Source: Proteiniclasticum aestuarii
Lineage (GTDB): Bacteria; Bacillota; Clostridia; Clostridiales; Clostridiaceae
Direction of reading: 5' to 3'
Assembly (NCBI RefSeq): GCF_017368455.1
Contig: NZ_JAFNJU010000005.1
Span: 180,602 to 244,601 of the forward strand
DNA length: 64,000 nt
Part shown: positions 1 through 9,600 of the stretch, in pieces
Numbering within the stretch: the first letter of the stretch is position 1
Layout of the letters: each line of letters starts with the position of its first letter
The notes under the pieces: model-generated
What the model was told of the DNA's origin: nothing
Database searches by the model: none
Seen by the model: only the letters and a program-made list of their open reading frames with translations
Program-made: the position numbers and the translations under genes

Positions 1-2
1 CG

Positions 3-1040
3 GCCACTTTCGTGGCGAGAAGAATCCATTCGGACGCCTTCGTCATAGACGATAACAGCGATTTCGCCCAGGTGCTGAGAAAGTCTCTGGATAATTTCGA
101 AAGCTCCTTCTATGACAGAACGAAGATCAGAGAGGTCTATGCGGATCTCTCCACTTCTCTTGTAGGTGTCACAAACAACCCGGAGCTTTTTTATGAAGAT
201 GCCTATGACAATGTCTATACTGGGGTCGTCATGAACGTGCAGGGATATATTCTTGTGCCTTATGGTGCAGTGGAAAATGCGGAAGAAATGATCTACGTCA
301 GAACGGACAGAGACAACGACAGAATTTATCAGGCGGAGCTCATCGGGCGGGATGCGACCATCGGTGTAGCGCTGATTCGTGTGGAGAACATCGGTCTCAG
401 ACCTCCGAACTTCTCTGATTCCACCACCGTGCGTACTGCCCAGAGCGTCATCGCCATGGGCAATCCCTTCGGAGAAAGCGAACGCGGTACAGTGACCTTC
501 GGTGTCATCTCCACGGTGAACAAAGCCTTTCACACCACCACCTATGATGAGCGGGAAGTGAAGGTCTATGCAATCGAAACCGACGCCATCCTCAATCATG
601 GAAACAACGGCGGGGTCCTTGTGAACATGGAAGGTGAAGTGGTGGGCATCAATAGCCTGAGACTGACGGAAGGGCTTCAGAGCGGCCTTGGCGCTGCCAT
701 AACATCCAATGAGGCAAGAAGCATCACCCGATCCTTCATCAACACAGGAGAAGAGCTGCTGCCGTTCATCGGTGTCTTCGGGGATGTGATCACGGATATT
801 CCGGAGATCGGAACAGGCTTCTATGTGCAGAGAATCGCGCCGGAGGGAACAGCGGACCGAGCAGGACTGCGGCCCACGGATATCATTCTCAGCATCGACG
901 GGAATCCCATCGAGACAGCTACCACGTTGGATGAGTACATCAAGAACAAAAAAGTGGGCGACATCGTGAAGATCCGTTATCAGAGAGTGAATGAGATCAT
1001 TGAAGTGGATGCCACGCTCTACGGCACCGCAGTAGACTAA
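3..1040 (+). CDS. HtrA/DegP-like trypsin-fold protein with PDZ domain, probably inactive protease (5' partial)
   Basis: The trypsin-like fold (about residues 65-225, counted from the GTG at 12) and a C-terminal PDZ domain (about 255-335) follow the HtrA plan: GYIL, GNPF, TDA-x-x-N, GGVLVN and GEVVGIN motifs are all present. All three catalytic positions appear replaced. The His of NNHVV is G85, the Asp of TDLAVL is G118 and the Ser of GNSGG is N199. The reading frame stays open to the window edge, so the real start, and probably an N-terminal membrane anchor, lies upstream. HtrA proteins normally degrade or refold misfolded envelope proteins. This one could only bind peptides through its PDZ and pseudo-active cleft. 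It ends before a clear terminator and is not linked to pth. Family call strong; loss of activity inferred from motif alignment by eye. Confidence 0.88.
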   Translation, partial: ATFVARRIHSDAFVIDDNSDFAQVLRKSLDNFESSFYDRTKIREVYADLSTSLVGVTNNPELFYEDAYDNVYTGVVMNVQGYILVPYGAVENAEEMIYVRTDRDNDRIYQAELIGRDATIGVALIRVENIGLRPPNFSDSTTVRTAQSVIAMGNPFGESERGTVTFGVISTVNKAFHTTTYDEREVKVYAIETDAILNHGNNGGVLVNMEGEVVGINSLRLTEGLQSGLGAAITSNEARSITRSFINTGEELLPFIGVFGDVITDIPEIGTGFYVQRIAPEGTADRAGLRPTDIILSIDGNPIETATTLDEYIKNKKVGDIVKIRYQRVNEIIEVDATLYGTAVD

Positions 1041-1052
1041 ATAAAGTATGAG

Positions 1053-1080
1053 GAAGGGGCTTGTAACAGTCCCTTCTTTT
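1053..1080 (+). terminator. Intrinsic terminator after HtrA-like gene
   Basis: An 8-bp stem (GAAGGGGC / GTCCCTTC, one G-T pair) is followed by TTTT, 13 bases after the stop codon. Confidence 0.7.
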
Positions 1081-1151
1081 GATGTAAACTATGAGGCTAA
1101 AGGGAAATAAAAGGCTGCTCCTGTGTAAAACATTCAAAATGGAAGCCGCAC

Positions 1152-1180
1152 TTAGCAAAAACCCGTAAAGATAGTATAAT
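1152..1180 (+). promoter_or_regulatory. Sigma-A type promoter for pth-mfd
   Basis: TTAGCA (1152-1157), a 17-bp spacer and a perfect TATAAT (1175-1180), 65 bases ahead of the pth start. Confidence 0.6.
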
Positions 1181-1245
1181 AAGAAAAACAGGGAATCACG
1201 CTCGAAGAGAAGATTCCTCGTATTTTCACGTTCAGGAGGTTAAAC

Positions 1246-1812
1246 ATGTATCTAATAGCAGGACTTGGCAATCCAGGAAAAGATTACGAACATACAAGAC
1301 ACAACGCAGGATTTATGGTCCTGGACAGGCTTGCGGACAAGCTTGGCATACAGTTTGACAGAAATAAATTCAAAGGTAAAGTGGCGGAAGGAAGGATCGG
1401 CAGCGAGAAGGTGGTACTTCTGAAACCCCAGACATACATGAACCTATCGGGAGAAAGCATCAGAGAAGCAGCAGACTTCTACAAGCTACTGCCGGAAGAA
1501 GTGCTTGTGGTCTTTGATGATGTGAGCCTGGAAGTGGGCAAGATCCGGATCAGAAAAAAAGGCAGCGCCGGAGGACATAACGGCATCAAGTCCACCATCC
1601 TCCATCTGACGACGGAAAACTTCCCGAGGGTCAAAGTAGGCGTGGGTGCGCCGAAGCAGGATATGGTGAAGCATGTGCTTGGAAAGTTCACGGAAGAAGA
1701 AGTACAGAGGATGGACCAGAGTCTCTCTGCGTCCAGGGATGCCGTCATCGCCATTCTGGAGAACGGAATTGACTCAGCCATCAGTGAATACAACGGATTT
1801 ATAGCGGAGTAG
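1246..1812 (+). CDS. pth: Peptidyl-tRNA hydrolase
   Basis: Releases peptides from peptidyl-tRNA that drops off the ribosome, recycling tRNA in the cytoplasm. At 188 aa it has normal bacterial length. The diagnostic motifs are GLGNPG (6-11), TRHN with catalytic H19, KPQTYMNLSG, the DD pair at 91-92 and GGHNGIKS. The ATG follows AGGAGG at a good distance. Only 9 bases separate it from mfd, the classical Firmicutes pth-mfd pair, so the two are almost certainly co-transcribed. Confidence 0.97.
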   Translation: MYLIAGLGNPGKDYEHTRHNAGFMVLDRLADKLGIQFDRNKFKGKVAEGRIGSEKVVLLKPQTYMNLSGESIREAADFYKLLPEEVLVVFDDVSLEVGKIRIRKKGSAGGHNGIKSTILHLTTENFPRVKVGVGAPKQDMVKHVLGKFTEEEVQRMDQSLSASRDAVIAILENGIDSAISEYNGFIAE

Positions 1813-1821
1813 GTGAAATAG

Positions 1822-4800
1822 ATGAGACTGGAAGGATTAAGACAGGAGCTCTACAAGGACAAGACCTTCAAAGAGCTCCGCAATGGAATAAAAGACAGGA
1901 AATATCCCGTAGGCGTGTATGGGGTTTCGGAGTCGGCGAAGGCTTTCCTCATTTCTGCACTCTTCGGAAAGGAAAAGGAAAGCCTGTTTGTGTTTGCCTC
2001 AAAAGACATGGATGCCAAAAACCTTTATGAAGATCTGCTGCTTTATGAGAGCGAGGTCTATTACTTTCCTGCGAAGGAAGCGGTTTTCTATAACATAGAT
2101 GCCATTTCCGGAGACCTTAGGTGGGAAAGACTGAAGGTCATGAAGGAGCTCATGAATGGAAAGAAGAAGATCATCGTGACCACCATTGAAGCTCTGGCGT
2201 CCACCTATGCGCCTTTTGACTATTTCAGGGAGTATTTCTTCACCATAGAGAAGGACATGGAGATCGATCTCAAGGATCTGGCGCAGAAACTCACAAGCTC
2301 CGGGTACTTCCGAGCGGAACTGGTGGAGGGGAAAGGGGAATTCGCCTTAAGAGGAGGGATTCTCGACGTGTTTCCGCCGGATGGCCAGCTTCCCTATAGA
2401 ATCGAGCTCTTCGGGGACGAGATCGATTCCATACGAACTTTCAATGCGGAAACCCAGAGAAGTATTGAGCAGGTGGATTCCTTTGAAATCTTCCCTGCCA
2501 AGGAAATTATTCTGGATGAGCAGCGCATGAGAAAAGGGGCGGAAGCCATACAAAGTGAGCTGGATTCCATTATTCGAAACAAGGCGAAGCGTAAAGGTTA
2601 TGAGAAGGAAGCCCTGGAGAAACTGAAAAGCCATACGGCTTCGAATCTGGAGTACCTGAAGGAAGGCATGTTCTTTGACAATGTGGATGCCTTTCTTCCC
2701 TATTTCTTCGACCAGCCTTCCACGTTCTTCGATTTCATCGGAAAAGGAAAGATCATCATAGATGATACTGCCAATTCCCTAGGAAAACTGGAGTCCACCT
2801 ATATGGAATTCAGGGAGGATTATGAGGCGTTCCTTGCACGTGGTGAGATTATGCCTACCCAGGGGGATATCCTCATCGACAAGGATTTTCTCATCGACAC
2901 CCTGAGAGACGGAGAGGTCATCACCCTCAATCAGTTCCAGAAGACGGAGCGTTTTCTTCCACCCAGAGCCCTCGTAAGCTTCAATCAGATGACCATCTAC
3001 AACTATCAGGGTCAGCTGGATATGCTGATCGCAGACATCAAGGAAAAGAAGAAAAGAGGCTACACGGTGGTGATTCTTGCAGGAACCCGTCCCAGGGGAG
3101 AGCGGCTTGTGGATGTCCTCAGAGACAAGGGAATCGAATCCGTCTATAAGGATACTTTAAGCACGCTGGATTATGCTAATGTAGTCATAACCTTTGGAAA
3201 TCAGCTGAGAGGGTTCGAGTTTCCGGACCTGAAGCTTGCGCTTATTTCAGACAAGGAAGTCTTTGGAGAAGCCAAAAGGAAGAAGAAGAAAAAGATCAAC
3301 AAGGGCAAAGGTCTTGCTAAGATCAACAGCTTCACGGAGCTGAAGAAAGGCGATTACGTCGTTCATGTGAATCACGGAATCGGTGTATTTCTTGGCATCA
3401 GACAGCTGGAAGCCCAGGGGCTCATAAGAGACTATCTTGAAATCCAGTATGACCGAAACGATAAACTGTTCATACCGGTGGAACAGCTGGATATGGTCCA
3501 GCGCTATATCGGGACAGAAGGCAAAGACCCCAAGATCAATAAGCTCGGGGGTCAGGAGTGGAGCAAAGCCAAGGCGAAAGTCAAGCGCTCTGTGGATGAG
3601 ATCGCGGAGGATCTGGTGAAGCTCTATGCGGAAAGAGAAAAGGTCCGTGGATATCAGTTCAGTGACGATACAGAGTGGCAGAAACAGTTTGAGGACGAGT
3701 TTGCCTATGAAGAAACAGAGGATCAGCTGAAATCCGCTGAAGAGATCAAGAAGGACATGGAAGAAGCCAAGGTCATGGACAGACTGCTCTGCGGAGATGT
3801 GGGATACGGAAAGACGGAAGTGGCCATGAGAGCGGCATTCAAGGCCGTGATGGATTCCAAGCAGGTGGCTGTTCTTGTACCCACCACCATCCTTGCCGAG
3901 CAGCACTATCATTCCTTCCGCAAGAGATTCAAGGGATACCCCATGAAAGTGGATATGATCTCCAGATTCAGAAATCCCAAGGAGCAGAAGGAGACCCTGC
4001 GAAAGCTCAAGGAAGGCAATGTGGACATCCTCATCGGAACCCATAAGATTCTATCCAAGAGTGTTCAGTGGAAGGACCTGGGTCTGCTCATCGTGGATGA
4101 GGAGCAGAGATTCGGGGTTGCCCATAAGGAGAAACTGAAAAGCGCCAAGAAGAACGTGGATGTGCTTACGCTCTCGGCGACGCCGATTCCGCGAACCCTC
4201 CATATGTCCTTATCGGGTATACGAGATATTTCCCTTATTGAGACGCCTCCTGATGAAAGATATCCCATCCAGACCTATGTGGTGGAATTCAACGAGCAGC
4301 TGGTAAGAGATGCCATCCTCAGGGAGAAGGCGCGAAATGGACAGGTGTACTTTGTGCATAACAGAGTGGATGATATCCATGTGGTGCACAGCTACCTTTC
4401 CAAACTGGTGCCGGAAGTGGTGTTTGATGTGGCCCATGGTCAGATGAATGAAAGAGAGCTGGAAAATGCCATGAAGAACTTCATGGAGAACATGACGGAC
4501 GTTCTCATCTGCACCACCATCATCGAAACAGGCATGGACATCCAGAACGTCAATACCATCATCGTGGACAATGCCGACAAGCTGGGACTGTCACAGCTCT
4601 ACCAGTTGAGAGGCAGAGTGGGCAGAACCAACAGAATCGCCTATGCGTATCTGACCTACAAGAAGGACAAGGTGCTCACTGAAGTGGCTGAAAAGCGGCT
4701 TCGTGCACTGAAAGACTTCACAGAGCTTGGTTCGGGATTCAAGATCGCCATGCGGGATCTTGAAATCCGAGGCGCGGGAAATCTCATGGGTAAAGCGCAG

Positions 4801-5358
4801 CATGGGCAGATGTCTGTGGTAGGGTATGACCTCTATGTGAAGATGCTTGATACAGCCATCAAGATGATCACGGGAGAAATCATGGAAGAGAAGGTGGACA
4901 CCACCATCGACATGAAGATCGATGCGTATATTCCGTCTTCCTATATTGCGGAAGAAGCCCATAAGATTGAAGTCTACAAGAGAATCGCCTCCATGGAGAG
5001 CGAAGAGGACTATGAGGACATCAAGGAAGAGCTTCTGGACCGTTTCAGTGATATACCGGACTCCTTGTACAATCTCATGGACATCGCAAGACTGAAGTTC
5101 TATGCGAACCGTGCCGGCGTGCTGGAGATTAGAGACCGCGGCAGGGATATCCTGATCACCTTCGCCTCTTCCGAGAAACTGACACCGGAGAAGGTGGATG
5201 TATTCCTGAAGAAGTATGCAGCAAGAACAGAGTTCCAGAGAAAGGAACCTGCTGTGGCATTCAAAATCACAGAAAAGGAAAAATACCAGACCATGGATGC
5301 TTTGACCAGGCTCATGAAGGAGCTCATAGAAGCGGACGCAGTTGCAAAAGAGGCCTAA
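1822..5358 (+). CDS. mfd: Transcription-repair coupling factor Mfd
   Basis: A large ATP-dependent translocase that removes RNA polymerase stalled at DNA lesions and recruits UvrA. The 1178-aa length is typical. Order of domains: UvrB-like N-terminal modules (about 1-350), RNA-polymerase-interacting CarD-like domain (about 495-560, KKGDYVVHVNHGIG), SF2 helicase with Walker A GDVGYGKT (about 657-664), DEEQ box (about 758-761), TLSATPIPRT, helicase C motif GRVGRTNR, and the TRCF C-terminal domain. It shares an operon with pth. The putative prsA promoter starts inside its last codons. Confidence 0.97.
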   Translation: MRLEGLRQELYKDKTFKELRNGIKDRKYPVGVYGVSESAKAFLISALFGKEKESLFVFASKDMDAKNLYEDLLLYESEVYYFPAKEAVFYNIDAISGDLRWERLKVMKELMNGKKKIIVTTIEALASTYAPFDYFREYFFTIEKDMEIDLKDLAQKLTSSGYFRAELVEGKGEFALRGGILDVFPPDGQLPYRIELFGDEIDSIRTFNAETQRSIEQVDSFEIFPAKEIILDEQRMRKGAEAIQSELDSIIRNKAKRKGYEKEALEKLKSHTASNLEYLKEGMFFDNVDAFLPYFFDQPSTFFDFIGKGKIIIDDTANSLGKLESTYMEFREDYEAFLARGEIMPTQGDILIDKDFLIDTLRDGEVITLNQFQKTERFLPPRALVSFNQMTIYNYQGQLDMLIADIKEKKKRGYTVVILAGTRPRGERLVDVLRDKGIESVYKDTLSTLDYANVVITFGNQLRGFEFPDLKLALISDKEVFGEAKRKKKKKINKGKGLAKINSFTELKKGDYVVHVNHGIGVFLGIRQLEAQGLIRDYLEIQYDRNDKLFIPVEQLDMVQRYIGTEGKDPKINKLGGQEWSKAKAKVKRSVDEIAEDLVKLYAEREKVRGYQFSDDTEWQKQFEDEFAYEETEDQLKSAEEIKKDMEEAKVMDRLLCGDVGYGKTEVAMRAAFKAVMDSKQVAVLVPTTILAEQHYHSFRKRFKGYPMKVDMISRFRNPKEQKETLRKLKEGNVDILIGTHKILSKSVQWKDLGLLIVDEEQRFGVAHKEKLKSAKKNVDVLTLSATPIPRTLHMSLSGIRDISLIETPPDERYPIQTYVVEFNEQLVRDAILREKARNGQVYFVHNRVDDIHVVHSYLSKLVPEVVFDVAHGQMNERELENAMKNFMENMTDVLICTTIIETGMDIQNVNTIIVDNADKLGLSQLYQLRGRVGRTNRIAYAYLTYKKDKVLTEVAEKRLRALKDFTELGSGFKIAMRDLEIRGAGNLMGKAQHGQMSVVGYDLYVKMLDTAIKMITGEIMEEKVDTTIDMKIDAYIPSSYIAEEAHKIEVYKRIASMESEEDYEDIKEELLDRFSDIPDSLYNLMDIARLKFYANRAGVLEIRDRGRDILITFASSEKLTPEKVDVFLKKYAARTEFQRKEPAVAFKITEKEKYQTMDALTRLMKELIEADAVAKEA

Positions 5359-5370
5359 AGCCTATATAAT
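5342..5370 (+). promoter_or_regulatory. Promoter for the PrsA-like lipoprotein gene
   Basis: TTGCAA (5342-5347), 17-bp spacer, TATAAT (5365-5370). It overlaps the last codons of mfd and gives the foldase gene its own expression. Confidence 0.5.
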
Positions 5371-5455
5371 ATTAAAATGTGTCAACGAAATGTAACATAA
5401 AGAGTTTATAATGAATAAGTCAGAAAAAGTAGATGAAAAAAGAGAGGGAATCAAC

Positions 5456-6475
5456 TTGATTAGTTTAAAGAAAAAAGTGCTCACAACCCTATCTGTATCT
5501 GTATTAGCCATCGCGCTTGCAGGATGCGGACTGGTGGAAGAAACGCCAGAATCCATCGAAGGAACTGTCCTTGCTGAAGTAGGCGATGAAAAGATCACCC
5601 AGAAGGATGTCGATACAGAAGCGGTTTCCTATATGGACAGCCTGAAGGTCACCTACGGTGAAGATATTCTGGAGCAGGAAGAAGGAAAAGAGGTCGTCAA
5701 GCAGCTGAAGGTGGATATCCTGAACAGCCTCGTGGAGATGAAGATCATCGACAAGAAGGTGGAGGAATCCGGCATGGAAACGGATACCGAAGAAATCACC
5801 AAAGCCATCGAGGAAAGAATCGAGCAGGTGAAGCAGGCGTACAAGGCGGAAGAAGGCGCTTATGAGAAGGCTCTGGAAGATGCAGGTTTCACAGAAGAGA
5901 CCTACTATGAGTTCGTGAAGGAAGATGTCATCAGACAGAACTACTATGTGAAGCTCATGGAAGATGTGACTGTGACAGAAGATGACGTCAAGGCTTACTA
6001 CGAAGAGAACAAGGAAGCCTTCATGACACCACCTGGAGCAAACATCTATCACATCTACTTTGGAACAGATGATGCTGCCAAGGCGGAAGCGGAAGAAGTG
6101 CTGAAGATGATCAAGGAAGACGGAAAGGATTTCGCGGAAGCGGCGGAGGAATTCGGAAACGACATGTCTGCGGAAGCGGGCGGACTTCTCGGATACTATG
6201 CTTACGACAATCAGGAGCTGTATGCTGATTTCATGGAACATGTGAAGGCGCTTGAAGAGAACGAGATTTCCGATGTGGTGAAGTCCTCAGCAGGATACCA
6301 TATCATCAAGGTGGATGGCGTTCAGAAGGAAGCTGTGCAGCAGTCTCTTGAAGAAGTGGAAGTATCCATCAACTCCAATCTTCAGACAGAAATGAAGAAC
6401 GAGAAGTATGCTTCCTCCATGGAAGAGTGGAAAGAAGAATACAATGTGAAGATCTACGAAGACAGAATCAGATAA
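5456..6475 (+). CDS. prsA: PrsA-type peptidyl-prolyl isomerase lipoprotein (parvulin family)
   Basis: Extracytoplasmic foldase anchored as a lipoprotein; helps secreted proteins fold after Sec export. The frame opens at ATG 5411, but the better start is TTG 5456. It follows the purine-rich AGAGAGGGA, and it makes the product begin with a clean signal peptide (KKK, hydrophobic core, lipobox LAGC, lipidated C24 by this numbering). A charged helical chaperone region (about 40-195) is followed by a PPIC rotamase domain (about 200-295) and a charged C-terminus. In this window it could assist the surface proteins encoded nearby, but that is context only. A strong terminator follows. Confidence 0.9.
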   Translation: MISLKKKVLTTLSVSVLAIALAGCGLVEETPESIEGTVLAEVGDEKITQKDVDTEAVSYMDSLKVTYGEDILEQEEGKEVVKQLKVDILNSLVEMKIIDKKVEESGMETDTEEITKAIEERIEQVKQAYKAEEGAYEKALEDAGFTEETYYEFVKEDVIRQNYYVKLMEDVTVTEDDVKAYYEENKEAFMTPPGANIYHIYFGTDDAAKAEAEEVLKMIKEDGKDFAEAAEEFGNDMSAEAGGLLGYYAYDNQELYADFMEHVKALEENEISDVVKSSAGYHIIKVDGVQKEAVQQSLEEVEVSINSNLQTEMKNEKYASSMEEWKEEYNVKIYEDRIR

Positions 6476-6491
6476 CTAGAGAACTAAACAG

Positions 6492-6529
6492 ACAGCCTGT
6501 CAGGGGATTTCCCCTGACAGGCTGTTTTT
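6492..6529 (+). terminator. Intrinsic terminator after prsA
   Basis: A perfect 15-bp stem (6492-6506 with 6511-6525), ATTT loop and T-run. Confidence 0.92.
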
Positions 6530-6573
6530 CGTATGACGGATATTTCGTGAGGCATTGGATCGACAGGAAAAGG

Positions 6574-6599
6574 AAAGGGACTGCCTGGGCAGTCCCTTT
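6574..6599 (-). terminator. Terminator of the giant LPKTG protein gene
   Basis: An 11-12 bp inverted repeat (AAAGGGACTGC / GCAGTCCCTTT) lies just downstream of the minus-strand stop codon. On the minus strand it runs into a T-rich tail (TTTCCTTTT). Confidence 0.65.
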
Positions 6600-6622
6600 G
6601 AGCCTATTCAGTTTGATTTACA

Positions 6623-9600
6623 CTAGATGGAAGTCTTTTTCTTCCTGAGTAGTGTGAATCCTGCCAGTGCAAGGATGGCGCCCATTCCGTACCAGAGGAA
6701 GCTTCCCTGTGCACCGGTCTTTGGTAGTGTTGGTTTTGGTTTAGGTAGTGGAAGTGGTTCCACTTCTTCGATTTCCAGTATGTTCACAACAGTGAGTTCT
6801 ACGGTTTCTCCGTCTTCATCGATGATGACGATCTTTTCTTCATCGTCCATGATGTAGTCTTCTGGAGCGAAGATCTCTGTGATCGTATAGGTTCCAAGTG
6901 GTAATACGACTTCTGCGATACCATCTTCATCAGTGGAAACTGTGTCGATGAGCAGGCCTTCTGCATCTTCGATTTCGAAGATGACACCTTCAACGGCTTC
7001 GTCGAAATCATCGGTCTTCACGATACGCAGGGTACCTCTTAGCTGTCTGTTCATGATGTTGTAGCCTTCTACGGTAGGTTCGTATCCTGCAAGAGGATCC
7101 TCTTCTACAGTGTAGGTATATGGGATGCCGTCTTCGTCGAATTCTGGAAGATCTGTGAAGCTATAGAGCCATCTGCCTTCTTCGTTCTCTTCAACAACCA
7201 TATCATCAATTTCCACTCCGTTCTGAAGCAGGTTGATGGTGATGGCTTCCGGTCTGTTCAGAAGGTCATCCCAGGTCTTCTCACCGTTCACGTTGGTGAT
7301 GCCGGTTCTTGTGTTCTGAATGTCGTATCCTACGATGATGGTGTTATAGCCTTCCACTGGAAGTTCGTCGATCTCATAGAGATAAGCGATGCCTTCTTCG
7401 TCGAATTCTGGAAGGTCTGTGAAGCTGTATGTCCATGTTCCTTCCATTTCCGAGACGTCCATTCTGTCTAATTCTTCTCCGTTTCTCATAAGGATCACGG
7501 TGATGAATTCCGGTCTGTCTGCTTCATCTGCATCATACCAGGTCTTTACGCCTTCGATGTCGACGATGCCTGTTCTCAGGTTCGTGAAGGTGTAGCTGCC
7601 GTCTTCGTTCATGGTCATGGACCCTGTGTAGCCTTCCACTGCTTCTTCTTCCAGGATGTATTCGATGGGGTATCCCATCTCGTCAAATTCAGGAAGGTCT
7701 TCGAAGGTGCTTTTCCACATGTTGTCTTCGCTTAGCACCAGGGTCTCTACCAGTTCCAGATATACTGCTGATGGTGTGACAAGCTCGGTGTTCATATCCG
7801 TCAGTGGTGGGTTTGCAAACTGTCTGTACAGGTTGATGGTGACTTCTTCTATATCTCTTTCGCCGTTGTCCAGCCAGATCTTCTCCACTGGGATGTCGAT
7901 TTCGCCGGTTCTCAGGTTATAGATGTCGAATCCGTCATAGGTTGTTTCATATCCAGGTACGGATACTTCGTTGATGCTGTATACATAAGCCATACCCTTG
8001 TCATCAAACTCTGGAAGTTCCTTGAAGCTGTATGCCCATAGACCTTCCACATCTGAGACGTCCATGCTCTTGTAGAACTCACCGTTCTGGAGAAGCTCTA
8101 CTGTGATGGATTCAGGTCTCAGGTTGGTGCCTTCCTCATCCATCCAGAACTTGGTTCCGCTTACGCTTGTGATGCCTGTTCGAAGGTTTGTGATGGTAAA
8201 GCTTCCATCTTCGTTCTCCATGATGGAGGTGCTGTATCCTTCCACTGGGATTTCTTCCAGGGAGTACTCGATCAGGTAGCCGTTTTCATCAAATTCAGGC
8301 AGATCCATGAAAGTGTCTTTCCACTCATTGTCAGCACTGAGTTCCAGGGTATCCACCAGTACCAGTGCAATGGCGGATGGGGTGACGATTTCTACAGTCC
8401 TGTCCATTGGGGGCTGACTCATAACCTGTTTGTATAGATTAACAGTAATTTTATCTATGGTTCTTGTGCCGTTATCCAGCCAGATTTTTTCTACAGGTAT
8501 GTCGATTTCGCCGGTTCTTGTGTTGATGATGGTGAATCCGTCTACGCTGCTTGTGTAGAAATCAACCGCTTTTTCCTTGATGGTGTAGCTGATCATCTTT
8601 CCGTTCTCATCATAGATCGGTTTGTCTTCAAATAGGTAGGTCCATCCGGTTTCCTTGGTGATTTGTGCGGTGTCGACGACTGTTTTGTTGGCGAGAAGAC
8701 TTACTGTGATGCTCTCTGGTCTTGCGGAAGGATCATTTCCATCCAGCCATACCTTCTGAACCGGGATGTCTCTGTCGCCGGTTCTTGTGTTGGTGATGGT
8801 GAATCCATTCACTTTTCCGCTGTATCCGCTGATGCTGTCTTCTGTTACGCTGTAGGTGATTTTCTTTCCGTTCTCATCGAATTCCGGTACGTCCATGAAG
8901 GTGTACATCCATTCCATGGCTGCGGTGACCTCCATGCTGTCAACCTTCATGCCGTTGGCCAGCAGGTTGATGGTGATGAATTCAGGTCTTTCTTCAGGAC
9001 CTTCATCCTTCCAGAGTTTTTCAACCGGAATATCAGTAAGGGCCGATCTTACGTTGGTGATGGTGAAGCCATTTACGCTTGAGGTGTATCCGGCGACGTC
9101 ATCTTCTGTAATGGTATAGGCAATCATTTTACCCATTTCATCATACTTCTCAAGATCCTTGAAGGTGTATGTCCAGTTCATCGCTGCTGTGATGGCCATT
9201 TCATCCACTTCTTCACCATTGGCGAGAAGGTTGACCAGAATGCTTTGAGGTCTTTCACTGGTTACATCATCGTCTTTCCAGATCTTTTCCACGGATACTT
9301 CGGTCTTGCCTTTTCTCACATTGATCACTTCAAAGCCTTTGACGGTACTGCTGTAGCCTTCCACGGCTTTTTCTGTGATGGTGTAGGTGATGGCTTTTCC
9401 GTCTGCTGTGTATGCCGGTTTATCCTTGAAGGTATATGTCCAGCTTCCTTCAGCGTCGAGTTCTGCTGAATCCACCTGTTTTCCATCTGCATGCAGGTAG
9501 ATGGTGATGGTTGATGGTCTGGCGTCTTGAGCGTTGTCATCGAGCCACGTTTTGGAAACCCTGACATCGGTGGTTCCAACCTTGGTGTTTGTGACCTTGT

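Noticed and set aside
3247..4044. Long minus-strand frame inside mfd (and similar ones inside prsA, dusB, the CoA-transferase and livK genes)
   Set aside because: Each is the complement of a well-identified gene; none has a ribosome site or a recognisable domain.
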